DNA from: an uncultured Aquimarina sp.
GTDB lineage: Bacteria > Bacteroidota > Bacteroidia > Flavobacteriales > Flavobacteriaceae
Assembly (NCBI GenBank): GCA_947498765.1
Contig: CANMLG010000021.1
Location: 1 to 64,000, forward strand
Reading direction: 5' to 3'
DNA length: 64,000 nt
In this document: positions 10,134 to 19,811 of the stretch, in pieces
How positions within the stretch are numbered: position 1 is the stretch's first letter
How the letters are laid out: the number at the start of each line of letters is the position of its first letter
Notes under the pieces: model-generated
Told to the model about the DNA's origin: nothing
The model's database searches: none
Seen by the model: only the letters and a program-made list of their open reading frames with translations
Program-made: the position numbers and the translations under genes

Positions 10134-11453
10134 ATGCTCGATCAATTTAGATTACATTTTAATACTCATTTTGGAACACCATCAAAAAGCACTATTGGAG
10201 TAGCTATTAGTGGTGGGGTTGATAGTGTTGTATTGGCATATTTACTTAAACAATCGGAAGTTGATATAGCTTTGCTACATTGTAATTTTCTGTTAAGGGG
10301 AATTGCCAGCAATGGAGATCAGGCTTTTGTTAAACGTTTAGCCGATCAATGGGAGGTGCCTTTTATAACTACAGAATTTAATACCATTGCTTACGCGGAA
10401 GTGCACAAAACTTCAATTCAAATAGCGGCTCGAGAATTGCGTTATCAATGGTTTGGAAAGATGGCTAAATTGTATAATTTGGATAGTATTGCTACAGCAC
10501 ATCATGCCGATGATAATTTAGAAACCTTTTTAATTAACCTTTCAAGAGGAACAGGGTTGGAGGGTTTAATAGGGATTCCCGAAAAAAACAATCAATTTAT
10601 ACGTCCATTATTACCCTTTTCAAAAAATGAATTGGTGGCTTTTGCAAAACAAGAAAACTTGTATTGGAGAGAAGATTCAAGTAATTCAGATACTAAATAT
10701 TTAAGAAATCAATTACGACATTTAGTGGTCCCAAATTTTAAGAATACAAACGCTAATTTGCTTTCAAATGTAACACAAACTATAGGTTATTTAAAGCAAA
10801 GTCAGGCCTTGGTGATTACTTATGTAAAAGAATTGAAAAGGAAAATATGGTCAGAAGACTTGGATACAGGAGGAATAAAAATTGAGATAGCTGCTTTATT
10901 AAATGAGGCACAATTGGATTTGATATTATTTGAGCTTTTTAAAAATTATGGATTTACAGCATGGGTAGATGTCAAAAACTTATTAAAGAGTCAATCTGGA
11001 GCAAAAGTGTTTTCTAAAACACATGTATTGCTAAAAAATAGAGATCATTTGTTGTTGTATGACATAAATGTGAATAAGGGAATTAATGAAATTTTTTATT
11101 TAAATAAATTAGGGGATCAGTTGAGTATTTCTAATGGGGTTTTTACGGTAACAGAAACTTTGGTAGACTCTACTTTTGATTTCAATATTGAAATTGATGC
11201 TGCTAAAATTAAGTTTCCATTAGTTGTAAGAAAAAGGCAAGATGGCGACTATTTTTATCCAATAGGGATGCAGGGTAAGAAAAAATTGAATAAGTATTTT
11301 AAAGATGAGAAGTTATCTGATCTTGAAAAAGATCAAGTTTGGTTACTTTGCTCAGAAAATGAAATAGTTTGGGTTGTGGGGAAGAGAGCGGATAAGCGTT
11401 TTTCGGTTGTGGATTCAACTCATAAAAAAATAATATTGACATATAAAAGATAA
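10134..11453 (+). CDS. tilS: tRNA(Ile)-lysidine synthase
   Basis: This 439-residue cytosolic enzyme attaches lysine to C34 of the CAU anticodon of tRNA-Ile2 using ATP, turning methionine decoding into isoleucine decoding. The PP-loop signature SGGVDS is at residues 26-31 in the N-terminal ATP-pyrophosphatase domain. The C-terminal part (KFPLVVRKRQDGDYFYPIG, then KKLNKYFKDEK) matches the TilS tRNA-binding domain. Length is normal for the family and the gene is essential in most bacteria. It follows the thioredoxin gene by 35 bp and precedes a DsbD-like gene by 44 bp, so read-through transcription is likely. Confidence 0.95.
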   Translation: MLDQFRLHFNTHFGTPSKSTIGVAISGGVDSVVLAYLLKQSEVDIALLHCNFLLRGIASNGDQAFVKRLADQWEVPFITTEFNTIAYAEVHKTSIQIAARELRYQWFGKMAKLYNLDSIATAHHADDNLETFLINLSRGTGLEGLIGIPEKNNQFIRPLLPFSKNELVAFAKQENLYWREDSSNSDTKYLRNQLRHLVVPNFKNTNANLLSNVTQTIGYLKQSQALVITYVKELKRKIWSEDLDTGGIKIEIAALLNEAQLDLILFELFKNYGFTAWVDVKNLLKSQSGAKVFSKTHVLLKNRDHLLLYDINVNKGINEIFYLNKLGDQLSISNGVFTVTETLVDSTFDFNIEIDAAKIKFPLVVRKRQDGDYFYPIGMQGKKKLNKYFKDEKLSDLEKDQVWLLCSENEIVWVVGKRADKRFSVVDSTHKKIILTYKR

Positions 11454-11497
11454 TTCAAACAGTAAAATGTCAATTAATGCAATTAACAGTATAGCAA

Positions 11498-13486
11498 ATG
11501 AAAGTGTATATAAAACTCTTACTTAAATGTCTATTTCTTTTTTTTATAGTAAACAATGTTCAGGCACAAGTTTTTGAGCCTGTTACATGGGCCACATCTT
11601 CAAAAGATTTAGGTAATAATGAATATGAAATTCAATTTAAAGCTAGTATTGAAAAAGGTTGGCATATATACAGTCAGCATTTAAAAGGGGATGAAGGACC
11701 TTTACCTACGGAATTTACTGTAAGTGCAGAAAATTTAAGTCTTAATGGTGGTGTTGTAGAACCTAAAGGTGTTGAGGGTTTTGATAAAACTTTTGAAATT
11801 GATATTAAATATTTTGAAAATGAAGCAGTTTTTACACAAAAAATAAAATTGCTAAGTGGCTATAAAGACCCAATTAAAGCTTCAGTATTGTTTATGGTAT
11901 GTGATGATGAACGTTGCTTGCCTCCGGAAGAGAAAGAATTTTTGATTAATTTGAAATCATCCAAATTTGAAACTGGTGCAATAGATTCGGCTATTACAAA
12001 AAAAGATCAGTTATTATCAGAGCAACTCCGTCTTCCAATTAAAACAGATGGGACTTTCCGTTTATCTTCAACAGAAAGAAAAGGCTTGTGGAAATTATTT
12101 TTTTTAGGTTTTTTAGGAGGCTTGATTGCTTTACTAACTCCATGTGTATTTCCAATGATACCATTAACAGTATCATTCTTTTCGCACAGTTCCAATAGTT
12201 CTAGCGAAGGTGTAATGAAAGCATTGTTATATGGTTTATTTATTTTAATTATATATATATTAGTTAGTGTACCTTTTCATGTAATGGATTCGGTAAATCC
12301 AGATATGCTTAACAATGTTTCGACAAATACATGGTTAAATGTATTGTTCTTTGTCATTTTTGTTTTGTTTGCTATATCCTTTTTTGGATATTTTGAAATC
12401 ACATTACCTTCAAAATGGAGTAATGCTATGGATTCGAAAGCTACTAGGCTTGGTGGTTTTTTAGGAGTATTTTTTATGGCACTAACCTTAACCTTAGTGT
12501 CATTTTCATGTACTGGCCCAATTTTAGGTTCGTTGTTAGGTGGGTCATTATCTAATGATGGTGGAGCAATACAACTTACCTATGGAATGGCAGGTTTTGG
12601 ATTAGCATTAGCATTACCTTTTGCCTTTTTTGCATTATTTCCTAATTTATTAAATAAATTGCCTAAAAGTGGTGGCTGGATGACCACAGTAAAAGTTGTT
12701 TTAGGATTTATAGAATTAGCTTTTGCATTAAAGTTTTTATCAAATGCAGATTTAGTAGAGCATTGGGGAGTATTAAAACGAGAAGTATTTATAGGTTTAT
12801 GGATTTTAGTATCATTAGGCTTAGCAGCTTATTTATTTGGACTATTTCGTTTCCCACATGATGCTCCAAATCAAAAAATAAATACAACAAAAAAAATATT
12901 AGGTACAATTGCTCTTGTTTTTGCAGGTTATTTAGTGCCAGGAGTGTTGCCAACAAAGGAATCCAATTTAAAGTGGTTAAGTGGATTTCCTCCGCCAACT
13001 TTTTATAGCATTTATAATGATTCAGATACGAGTTCGCATTCTTTTGGAAAACATGTATACACAGATTTTGAAGAAGGCTTGTCTGCGGCAAAAAAAATGA
13101 ATAAACCTATTTTGATTGATTTTACAGGTTGGGCATGTGTTAATTGCCGTAAAATGGAAGAACAAGTTTGGAGTGAGCCAAATGTTAAAAAACTATTGAA
13201 TGAAGAAGTAGTGTTGATTTCATTATATGTTGATGATAGAAAAAAATTAGATAAAACAGCACAATTTACGTATCAATTCCCTAATTCAAAGAAGTTAAAG
13301 AAAATAAAGACAGTTGGTGATAAATGGGCTACATTTCAAACTATTAATTTTGTAAATAATTCGCAGCCTTATTATATATTAATGGATAGTGAATACAATT
13401 TATTACAAAACCCTATAGGATATACACCGGATGCGGATGTTTACTATAATTGGTTAAAAGAGGGAGTGCATAAAAAAGAAAAATAG
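11498..13486 (+). CDS. DsbD-like thiol:disulfide interchange protein
   Basis: The 662-residue protein combines a signal peptide (about 1-23, ending NNVQA), an N-terminal DsbD-alpha-like periplasmic domain, an eight-helix membrane domain (about 195-475) and a C-terminal thioredoxin domain. The membrane domain has the two cysteines expected for electron transfer: C216 in TPCVFPM and C338 in FSCTGP. The thioredoxin active site is C547-V-N-C550. DsbD moves electrons from cytosolic thioredoxin to periplasmic thiol proteins, including cytochrome c maturation and isomerase pathways. All redox cysteines seem present. Periplasmic substrates could include the thioredoxin encoded upstream and the apocytochromes of the nitrogen island (inference). 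Confidence 0.9.
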   Translation: MKVYIKLLLKCLFLFFIVNNVQAQVFEPVTWATSSKDLGNNEYEIQFKASIEKGWHIYSQHLKGDEGPLPTEFTVSAENLSLNGGVVEPKGVEGFDKTFEIDIKYFENEAVFTQKIKLLSGYKDPIKASVLFMVCDDERCLPPEEKEFLINLKSSKFETGAIDSAITKKDQLLSEQLRLPIKTDGTFRLSSTERKGLWKLFFLGFLGGLIALLTPCVFPMIPLTVSFFSHSSNSSSEGVMKALLYGLFILIIYILVSVPFHVMDSVNPDMLNNVSTNTWLNVLFFVIFVLFAISFFGYFEITLPSKWSNAMDSKATRLGGFLGVFFMALTLTLVSFSCTGPILGSLLGGSLSNDGGAIQLTYGMAGFGLALALPFAFFALFPNLLNKLPKSGGWMTTVKVVLGFIELAFALKFLSNADLVEHWGVLKREVFIGLWILVSLGLAAYLFGLFRFPHDAPNQKINTTKKILGTIALVFAGYLVPGVLPTKESNLKWLSGFPPPTFYSIYNDSDTSSHSFGKHVYTDFEEGLSAAKKMNKPILIDFTGWACVNCRKMEEQVWSEPNVKKLLNEEVVLISLYVDDRKKLDKTAQFTYQFPNSKKLKKIKTVGDKWATFQTINFVNNSQPYYILMDSEYNLLQNPIGYTPDADVYYNWLKEGVHKKEK

Positions 13487-13670
13487 AAATTTCATGCAAT
13501 TTTTCTAATGGTTTTAGAGGGTAATAACAATACGAAAAAATAATTTGCTCCAATTTGGATATTTGTTGTGTTTATTTTAATGAAATGCTTAATTTATTAA
13601 AATATACGCAATTTATTAGTCGAAAACGTTTTAGTTTTTTCTAAGATTAGGTTATTATATTCATTTAAAA

Positions 13671-13678
13671 TACTTTTG
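13671..13678 (+). promoter_or_regulatory. -7-type box abutting the pfkA start
   Basis: TACTTTTG fits the -7 consensus TAnnTTTG and ends 6 bp before the pfkA ATG at 13685. If used, the pfkA message would be leaderless or nearly so. No -33 TTTG is evident at the usual distance. Confidence 0.3.
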
Positions 13679-13684
13679 GACTCA

Positions 13685-14671
13685 ATGACTAAAAAAATTA
13701 CAAAAATAGGTGTTTTAACATCGGGTGGTGATGCACCAGGAATGAATGCTGCAATTAGAGCTGTAGTACGCGCATGCGCACATTATAATATAAAATGTAT
13801 TGGTATTTACGAAGGATATAAAGGTCTTATTGAAAATAACATGATTGAGTTAGATGCAAGATCGGTAGCCAATACTATTAATAGAGGAGGTACTTTTTTA
13901 AGATCAGCAAGATGTCTTGAGTTTATTGAGCCAGAAGGAAGAGTGATAGGTCATGCTAATTTAGTAAAGCAAGGTATAGATGCCTTAGTTGTAATAGGTG
14001 GAGATGGTAGTTTTACCGGAGCATTAAAATTAAATAATGAATTTAATTTTCCAGTAGTAGGAATTCCAGGAACTATTGATAACGATATCAATGGAACCGA
14101 TTATACTATAGGCTATGATACGGCTTTAAATACAGTTGTTGATGCTATTGATAAAATACGTGATACTGCAAGTTCACATAATCGATTATTCTTAGTAGAA
14201 GTAATGGGGCGTGATGCTGGTGATATTGCTATTAGTGCTGGTATTGGTGGTGGAGCCGAAGAGATTTTGATACCAGAAAAAGATGACTTTAGTATTGATC
14301 GCTTAATGGAGTCTTTAGAACATAGTAGAAAAACAGGAAAAACTTCAAGTATAATTATTGTAGCTGAAGGTAAAAAAGGAATGAATATTTTGGAAATGCG
14401 TGATTATGTGCATAAACACAGACCAGAATATGATGTTCGTGTTTCTGTACTTGGGCATTTGCAAAGAGGTGGGGCACCTAGTTGTACTGACCGTGTTTTA
14501 GCTAGTAAACTTGGCGTTGGAGCAGTGGATGCTTTAATGCAGGGTTTAACTAATGTAATGATTGGTGTAAGCCATCGTAAAGCGGTTACAGTTGATTTAA
14601 ATATAGCCTTAGATAAAAATAGAAAATTAGATAGAGACCTACTGCGTGTTGCAGATATTGTTTCTCTATAG
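13685..14671 (+). CDS. pfkA: ATP-dependent 6-phosphofructokinase
   Basis: This 328-residue enzyme phosphorylates fructose 6-phosphate to fructose 1,6-bisphosphate in the committed step of glycolysis. The sequence begins with TSGGDAPGMNAAIRA, has the GGDGS ATP loop and the catalytic PGTIDNDI segment, and contains the GFDTA-like segment as GYDTA; the length fits bacterial PfkA. I take ATG 13685 rather than the in-frame TTG at 13676, since the latter lies inside a -7-like box. gapA follows 40 bp downstream and a sugar-kinase-like gene after that, suggesting a glycolytic transcription unit ending partly at the terminator after gapA. Confidence 0.95.
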   Translation: MTKKITKIGVLTSGGDAPGMNAAIRAVVRACAHYNIKCIGIYEGYKGLIENNMIELDARSVANTINRGGTFLRSARCLEFIEPEGRVIGHANLVKQGIDALVVIGGDGSFTGALKLNNEFNFPVVGIPGTIDNDINGTDYTIGYDTALNTVVDAIDKIRDTASSHNRLFLVEVMGRDAGDIAISAGIGGGAEEILIPEKDDFSIDRLMESLEHSRKTGKTSSIIIVAEGKKGMNILEMRDYVHKHRPEYDVRVSVLGHLQRGGAPSCTDRVLASKLGVGAVDALMQGLTNVMIGVSHRKAVTVDLNIALDKNRKLDRDLLRVADIVSL

Positions 14672-14708
14672 TTTTATAAATAAAATTGAATATTAAACTA
14701 AAATTTGA

Positions 14709-15713
<1,005 letters not shown>

Positions 15714-15721
15714 TATATTTC

Positions 15722-15755
15722 AAAGCCCTGTATGTAAATTATGGGGCTTTTTGTA
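15722..15755 (+). terminator. Rho-independent terminator after gapA
   Basis: The stem arms are AAAGCCC (15722-15728) and GGGCTTT (15744-15750) with a 15-nt loop, followed by TTG and a T-rich stretch. It lies 9 bp after the gapA stop and just before the sugar-kinase start. Confidence 0.8.
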
Positions 15756-15792
15756 TTTTAACAATACCAAACTAACTTATAAAATATACTCT

Positions 15793-16647
15793 ATGATTTT
15801 ACTTGCCGATGGGGGGTCAACTAAATGTGACTGGATTCTTTTAGATCATAATGGTGAACAAGTGTTTAAAACTAGGACAAAAGGGCTTAATCCAGCCGTT
15901 TTTAAGTCAGATATACTTGAAGCTAGGCTTTATGCTAATGAAGATTTAAAAGACTATAAAAGCCAAGTAAAAAGTGTACACTTTTACGGTGCTGGTTGCG
16001 GTACTCCTGAGCCAACAAAAATTTTAGAAGAAATATTGACAAATTATTTTGTTGATGCTGAAATAATGGTAAAAGAAGACATGGTTGCTGCAGTTTTTGC
16101 AGCTACTACCGAGCCAGGTATTGTTTGTATTTTGGGAACAGGTTCGAATAGTTGTTATTTTGATGGTGATAATATCCAAATGGAAGTAGAGTCATTGGGA
16201 TATGTGCTCATGGATGAGGCTAGTGGAAATTACTTTGGGAAACGATTATTACGTGATTATTACTATAAGCGCATGCCAAAAGTAATTGCAGAAGAATTTG
16301 AAAAGCGTTATGATCTTTCTCCAGATGCCATTAAGGAAAATGTGTACAGAAACGAAAATCCAAATACTTATTTAGCAAATTTTGCTGAATTCATTTTTAC
16401 AAGTGAAGAGCGTAATGGGTATTTTTATTTATTGATTACCGAAGGGATCAAGAAATTTATAGAAAATAGAGTGATGTGTTTTCCTGAAGCTCAAAATGTA
16501 CCTATTCATTTTATAGGATCAATAGCACATTTTAGTCAAGACATAATAAAAGATGCTTTATTACCATATCATTTAACTATGGGTAATATTGTGAGAAGGC
16601 CAATTGAAGGTATTATTGATTATTATCGAAATGAAATTTTAGCCTAA
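15793..16647 (+). CDS. BadF/BadG/BcrA/BcrD ATPase family protein, N-acetylglucosamine-kinase-like
   Basis: From ATG 15793 the protein has 284 residues; an upstream TTG frame at 15751 is rejected because it lies in the gapA terminator. It belongs to the ASKHA sugar-kinase/acetate-kinase fold: the phosphate-1 loop LADGGSTKCDW opens the protein and the second glycine-rich loop ILGTGSNSCYFDG is central. Close relatives are eukaryotic-type N-acetylglucosamine kinases and the BadF ATPase family. The likely reaction is ATP-dependent phosphorylation of an amino sugar feeding cell-wall recycling or glycolysis; murQ is elsewhere in the window. The exact substrate is not shown. Confidence 0.75.
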   Translation: MILLADGGSTKCDWILLDHNGEQVFKTRTKGLNPAVFKSDILEARLYANEDLKDYKSQVKSVHFYGAGCGTPEPTKILEEILTNYFVDAEIMVKEDMVAAVFAATTEPGIVCILGTGSNSCYFDGDNIQMEVESLGYVLMDEASGNYFGKRLLRDYYYKRMPKVIAEEFEKRYDLSPDAIKENVYRNENPNTYLANFAEFIFTSEERNGYFYLLITEGIKKFIENRVMCFPEAQNVPIHFIGSIAHFSQDIIKDALLPYHLTMGNIVRRPIEGIIDYYRNEILA

Positions 16648-16678
16648 AAGAATTAGTTAAAATAATCAGATATTATAT

Positions 16679-16713
16679 AAGTACTTATCTATAAATTAGA
16701 AAGTACTTTTTTT
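16679..16713 (+). terminator. Rho-independent terminator after the sugar-kinase-like gene
   Basis: AAGTACTT at 16679-16686 pairs with AAGTACTT at 16701-16708 and is followed by a T-run, 32 bp after the stop. Confidence 0.65.
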
Positions 16714-16734
16714 ATTTGCAGCTAATTTTGAATT

Positions 16735-16764
16735 AAAAAGCCACCTAAATTTAGGTGACTTTTT
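16735..16764. terminator. Bidirectional terminator between convergent genes
   Basis: AAAAAG-C-CACCTAAA and TTTAGGTG-A-CTTTTT form a 14-bp stem with one internal mismatch. A-tract and T-tract on the two flanks suit termination of both the kinase-like gene and the convergent protease gene. Confidence 0.75.
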
Positions 16765-16790
16765 AATAATATTCTTCTTAATACACTAAT

Positions 16791-19391
16791 TTATTCCTTT
16801 ACTATAGTTGATTTGTAAACTTTAGTTTTTGTGAATATTGTAGCAATATAATTGCCTTTTTTTAATGTATTTAAATTAAGTGCTAATTTGGTTTCATTAG
16901 CTCCATTAAAACTAGCTATAAAATTACCTGTAGTATTATGTAATACTATTTTTGAAATATAATTTGGAGCATTAATAGTTACAGAGTCAGTTACAGGATT
17001 TGGATAAACAGATATAGTTTGGTTATTTTTATTAGTATCTAAAGAAGCTATTGAAGCAGTATTTGCTGTAGTTATAGTTATTTTGTTAATATTAAATCCA
17101 CCTGTTAAAGAGCTCAATCTAAGTATTTTTTGACCAGCAGTTAAAAATATATTATTTTGAGTGATGCTTTGAAAATTCTCCCAATTATTTGTGTTTGGAA
17201 CTAAGAAATTTTGACCAATAGTAGTATCTCCAATAGATAGTTTAAATGCTTTTCCTTCAAAAATTGAAGAGGTTAATGCACTAATATTATAGAATCCCTC
17301 CTGTTGAATATTGATAGTATATTCCAACCACTCATCCTTTTGAAACCAAGCTACAATGCCTCCATACATATCTACATCATCGTTTCTTAAATAGTTGCCA
17401 TTATTACCTGTGTCTTTATCATTATAAGCTATTCCTTGACCTCCTAAATCATAAAACTCCATTTCAATAGTACCAGGAACAGTTTGTGCAACTCCATTAT
17501 AAGGAGATTGAACAGGTGTAGATGGGGATAATTCAAAGGAAAGTTTGTCTAAGTTGAATTTACCCGTATTTGTTTCAAATCTTAATACTTTAGTACCAGT
17601 AGTTAAATTAATATTAGACTGTGAAGTTTCTTCATATTGTTGCCAATTTCCAGTATTTGGAACATTAAATTGAGTGCCAATAGTGTTTCCATCAATTGAA
17701 AGAGAAAATGTATTATTAGTTGTTCTAGAGGCTACATTGGCAGATATGGTATATAAACCTTCTTGTTTAATATCAATAGTATATTCTATCCATTCAGAAG
17801 CATTTATCCAACCTATATTTCCATTAACACTTCCTTTTTCAATATCTACATCATCATTTCTTAGAAAGCCACCATTATTACCATTGTCGGTATCACTATA
17901 GGAAATTCCTTGTCCGCCAGTATCATAAAACTCAGCTTGTACAATGCCAGGTATAGTTTGAGCAGTTCCATTATAAGGGGTTTGTTCTTGATCGATGAGT
18001 AATGTAGTTAAAGTAAAGTCTATTTTATCAATATTGAAGCCTCCAGTAATACTAGTAAATCTAAGCGTTTTTGTTCCTGTGTTAAGTGGAATATTTGTTT
18101 GAGAAATAGTATCATAAGTTTCCCAATCTCCAGTAGTTATTATGTTAAAATCTTGCCCAATTTGTTCTCCATCGATGCTTAATGAAAAGCTGGTATTATC
18201 AAAAATTGATGACACATTAGCAGCTAAAGTATAATTGCTGGTTTGTGTAATATCTATAGTATATTCAATCCATTCTCCTGCCTGTATCCATGCAATGTTT
18301 CCCCCAATAATATCTACATCATCACTTCGTAAGCTACCTCCGTTATTACCTGTGTCATTATCATTATAAGCTATTCCTTGCCCTCCTAAATCATAAAACT
18401 CCATTTCGATAGTCCCAGGAACAGTTTGAGCTATTCCGTTGTAAGGAGATTGATTAATTATTGGAATTTCTTTTAAATCTATTCTGTAATTTTCAGCAGT
18501 AAATCTAGCTTTTTCTAACTGCATAGGGGATAGCTCAGTTCTACAGCTATGTCTTGAATAGCTCATTACATTATTAGTATTTGGAATATAGTAATCCCCA
18601 TTTATATCAGTTTCCGCACCTGTGTAATTACAATCAAAGTCGACCGTTGAAAAAGATAATTGAGGATCAGCTGGAGTATCACATATTAAATCACCAGTAG
18701 TAGAGCAATTAGACCCATTAACATACTCAGCACCACGATAATTTTCGTGAGTGTGAAATAAATCTAAATAATGACCAATTTCATGAATAAAAGTAGTGTC
18801 AGGAAAGCCTCCCATACAATTTGCATCCATAAAAATTCGATCTAAATCGTTTTCTAAATTATTGGGATCTGGAAAATAGGCATAGCCACAATAAGTATTT
18901 CCATTTGAATTTGAAATACTATTGGCAAAGTATAAATTTAATACCTTATCTACCTCATACATGTCTGTTATTAAATGTTCATCAGGCATGATAAAGTCAT
19001 AAAATCGATCGGAATTAATGTATCTAGGGAGTTGATATTCTTTAAGTTCAATATCAATATTTTTAAAAAAATCATTTGCATATCGGATTCCTTCGTTAAT
19101 CTTATCCAATGAAATACCACCGCTACCATTAGCTCGAGTTATAATATGAGAGATATATGGGATAATGATTTTTTTTCTAGGTAATGTATTTGAATTATTA
19201 GATAATGCTCTTTGGTTTATTTTTTTATTGTTCATCATTACATTAATAGTCAATGCATTTTCAAAGTCTTTTTTTGTGGTTTTTACAGCGCATCCTTGTC
19301 CATGCACTAAGTGTAATGTTGCAAAAAGAAATAAAATGAAAGTAAATTTTTTGAATAGATTTTGTTTAAAATAAAGTAAAGTAGTTTTCAT
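16791..19391 (-). CDS. Secreted M43-type zinc metalloprotease with three CBM6-like modules and T9SS sorting domain
   Basis: From ATG 19391 the protein has 866 residues with a signal peptide (about 1-33, ending HLVHGQ); an ATG 60 bp upstream is less likely. The protease domain has the zinc motif H203-E204-x2-H207-x5-H213 and a Met-turn NVMSYS near 275, as in the pappalysin/cytophagalysin family M43. Three homologous modules of about 150 residues start near 314, 469 and 627; each opens with a PYNG-AQT-PG segment and has conserved Tyr/Trp and DDVD segments typical of CBM6-like carbohydrate-binding modules. The last 70 residues from VYPNPVTD are a T9SS type A sorting domain. I infer an extracellular protease anchored to, or acting on, glycan-bound protein. 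The usual glycine before the last zinc histidine is aspartate here. Confidence 0.88.
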   Translation of the reverse strand: MKTTLLYFKQNLFKKFTFILFLFATLHLVHGQGCAVKTTKKDFENALTINVMMNNKKINQRALSNNSNTLPRKKIIIPYISHIITRANGSGGISLDKINEGIRYANDFFKNIDIELKEYQLPRYINSDRFYDFIMPDEHLITDMYEVDKVLNLYFANSISNSNGNTYCGYAYFPDPNNLENDLDRIFMDANCMGGFPDTTFIHEIGHYLDLFHTHENYRGAEYVNGSNCSTTGDLICDTPADPQLSFSTVDFDCNYTGAETDINGDYYIPNTNNVMSYSRHSCRTELSPMQLEKARFTAENYRIDLKEIPIINQSPYNGIAQTVPGTIEMEFYDLGGQGIAYNDNDTGNNGGSLRSDDVDIIGGNIAWIQAGEWIEYTIDITQTSNYTLAANVSSIFDNTSFSLSIDGEQIGQDFNIITTGDWETYDTISQTNIPLNTGTKTLRFTSITGGFNIDKIDFTLTTLLIDQEQTPYNGTAQTIPGIVQAEFYDTGGQGISYSDTDNGNNGGFLRNDDVDIEKGSVNGNIGWINASEWIEYTIDIKQEGLYTISANVASRTTNNTFSLSIDGNTIGTQFNVPNTGNWQQYEETSQSNINLTTGTKVLRFETNTGKFNLDKLSFELSPSTPVQSPYNGVAQTVPGTIEMEFYDLGGQGIAYNDKDTGNNGNYLRNDDVDMYGGIVAWFQKDEWLEYTINIQQEGFYNISALTSSIFEGKAFKLSIGDTTIGQNFLVPNTNNWENFQSITQNNIFLTAGQKILRLSSLTGGFNINKITITTANTASIASLDTNKNNQTISVYPNPVTDSVTINAPNYISKIVLHNTTGNFIASFNGANETKLALNLNTLKKGNYIATIFTKTKVYKSTIVKE

Positions 19392-19811
19392 TGTAGTAGT
19401 TAGTTTAGTGTTTGTTTTGTATTCTATGAATATCATTTTCAGATGTTTCAAGGTGATATAAAACTACTTTTTTATGCTTTTTTTTTAAATCATTTATGTA
19501 GGAATTAAAAGGGTAAAGGTGTTTTTATCAATTTCTTAAAATCTGTTAAAATTCATTTGCTGTGAAATCGTTGTATTAACTTTTTATTTTGAAAATTGTT
19601 GATGTTTTTTAGCTAATAATTAAGGAATTCATTTATGGCTTTTTTTTGAAAAAATTAAAAAAGTCCATAATGTTAATTTAATGTTAAAAAACAAGTAAGA
19701 ATATACGTACTAGAATGGCGAATTGCAGTGAAGTCTCTTATTTTTTATATAAAAATAAGTGCAATTTAGTTGATTTGTAGTAGGTTAATTTAAGTTGATT
19801 TGTAAATAATG
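19392..19811. other. Intergenic region between protease and histidine-kinase genes
   Basis: This is 420 bp of A/T-rich DNA. The only structure I see is a direct repeat AGTTGATTTGTA at 19768-19779 and 19793-19804, just after the histidine kinase stop. There is no clear promoter box, terminator or coding frame. Confidence 0.4.

Noticed and set aside
15751..15792. Upstream TTG start for the sugar-kinase-like gene
   Set aside because: It overlaps the gapA terminator hairpin, and the phosphate loop normally begins a few residues after the start, as from ATG 15793.
16678..16708. The TAAGTACTTA sequences near 16680 as another regulon operator
   Set aside because: The half-sites overlap without the 4-bp gap and form the arms of a terminator downstream of a gene, not a promoter.
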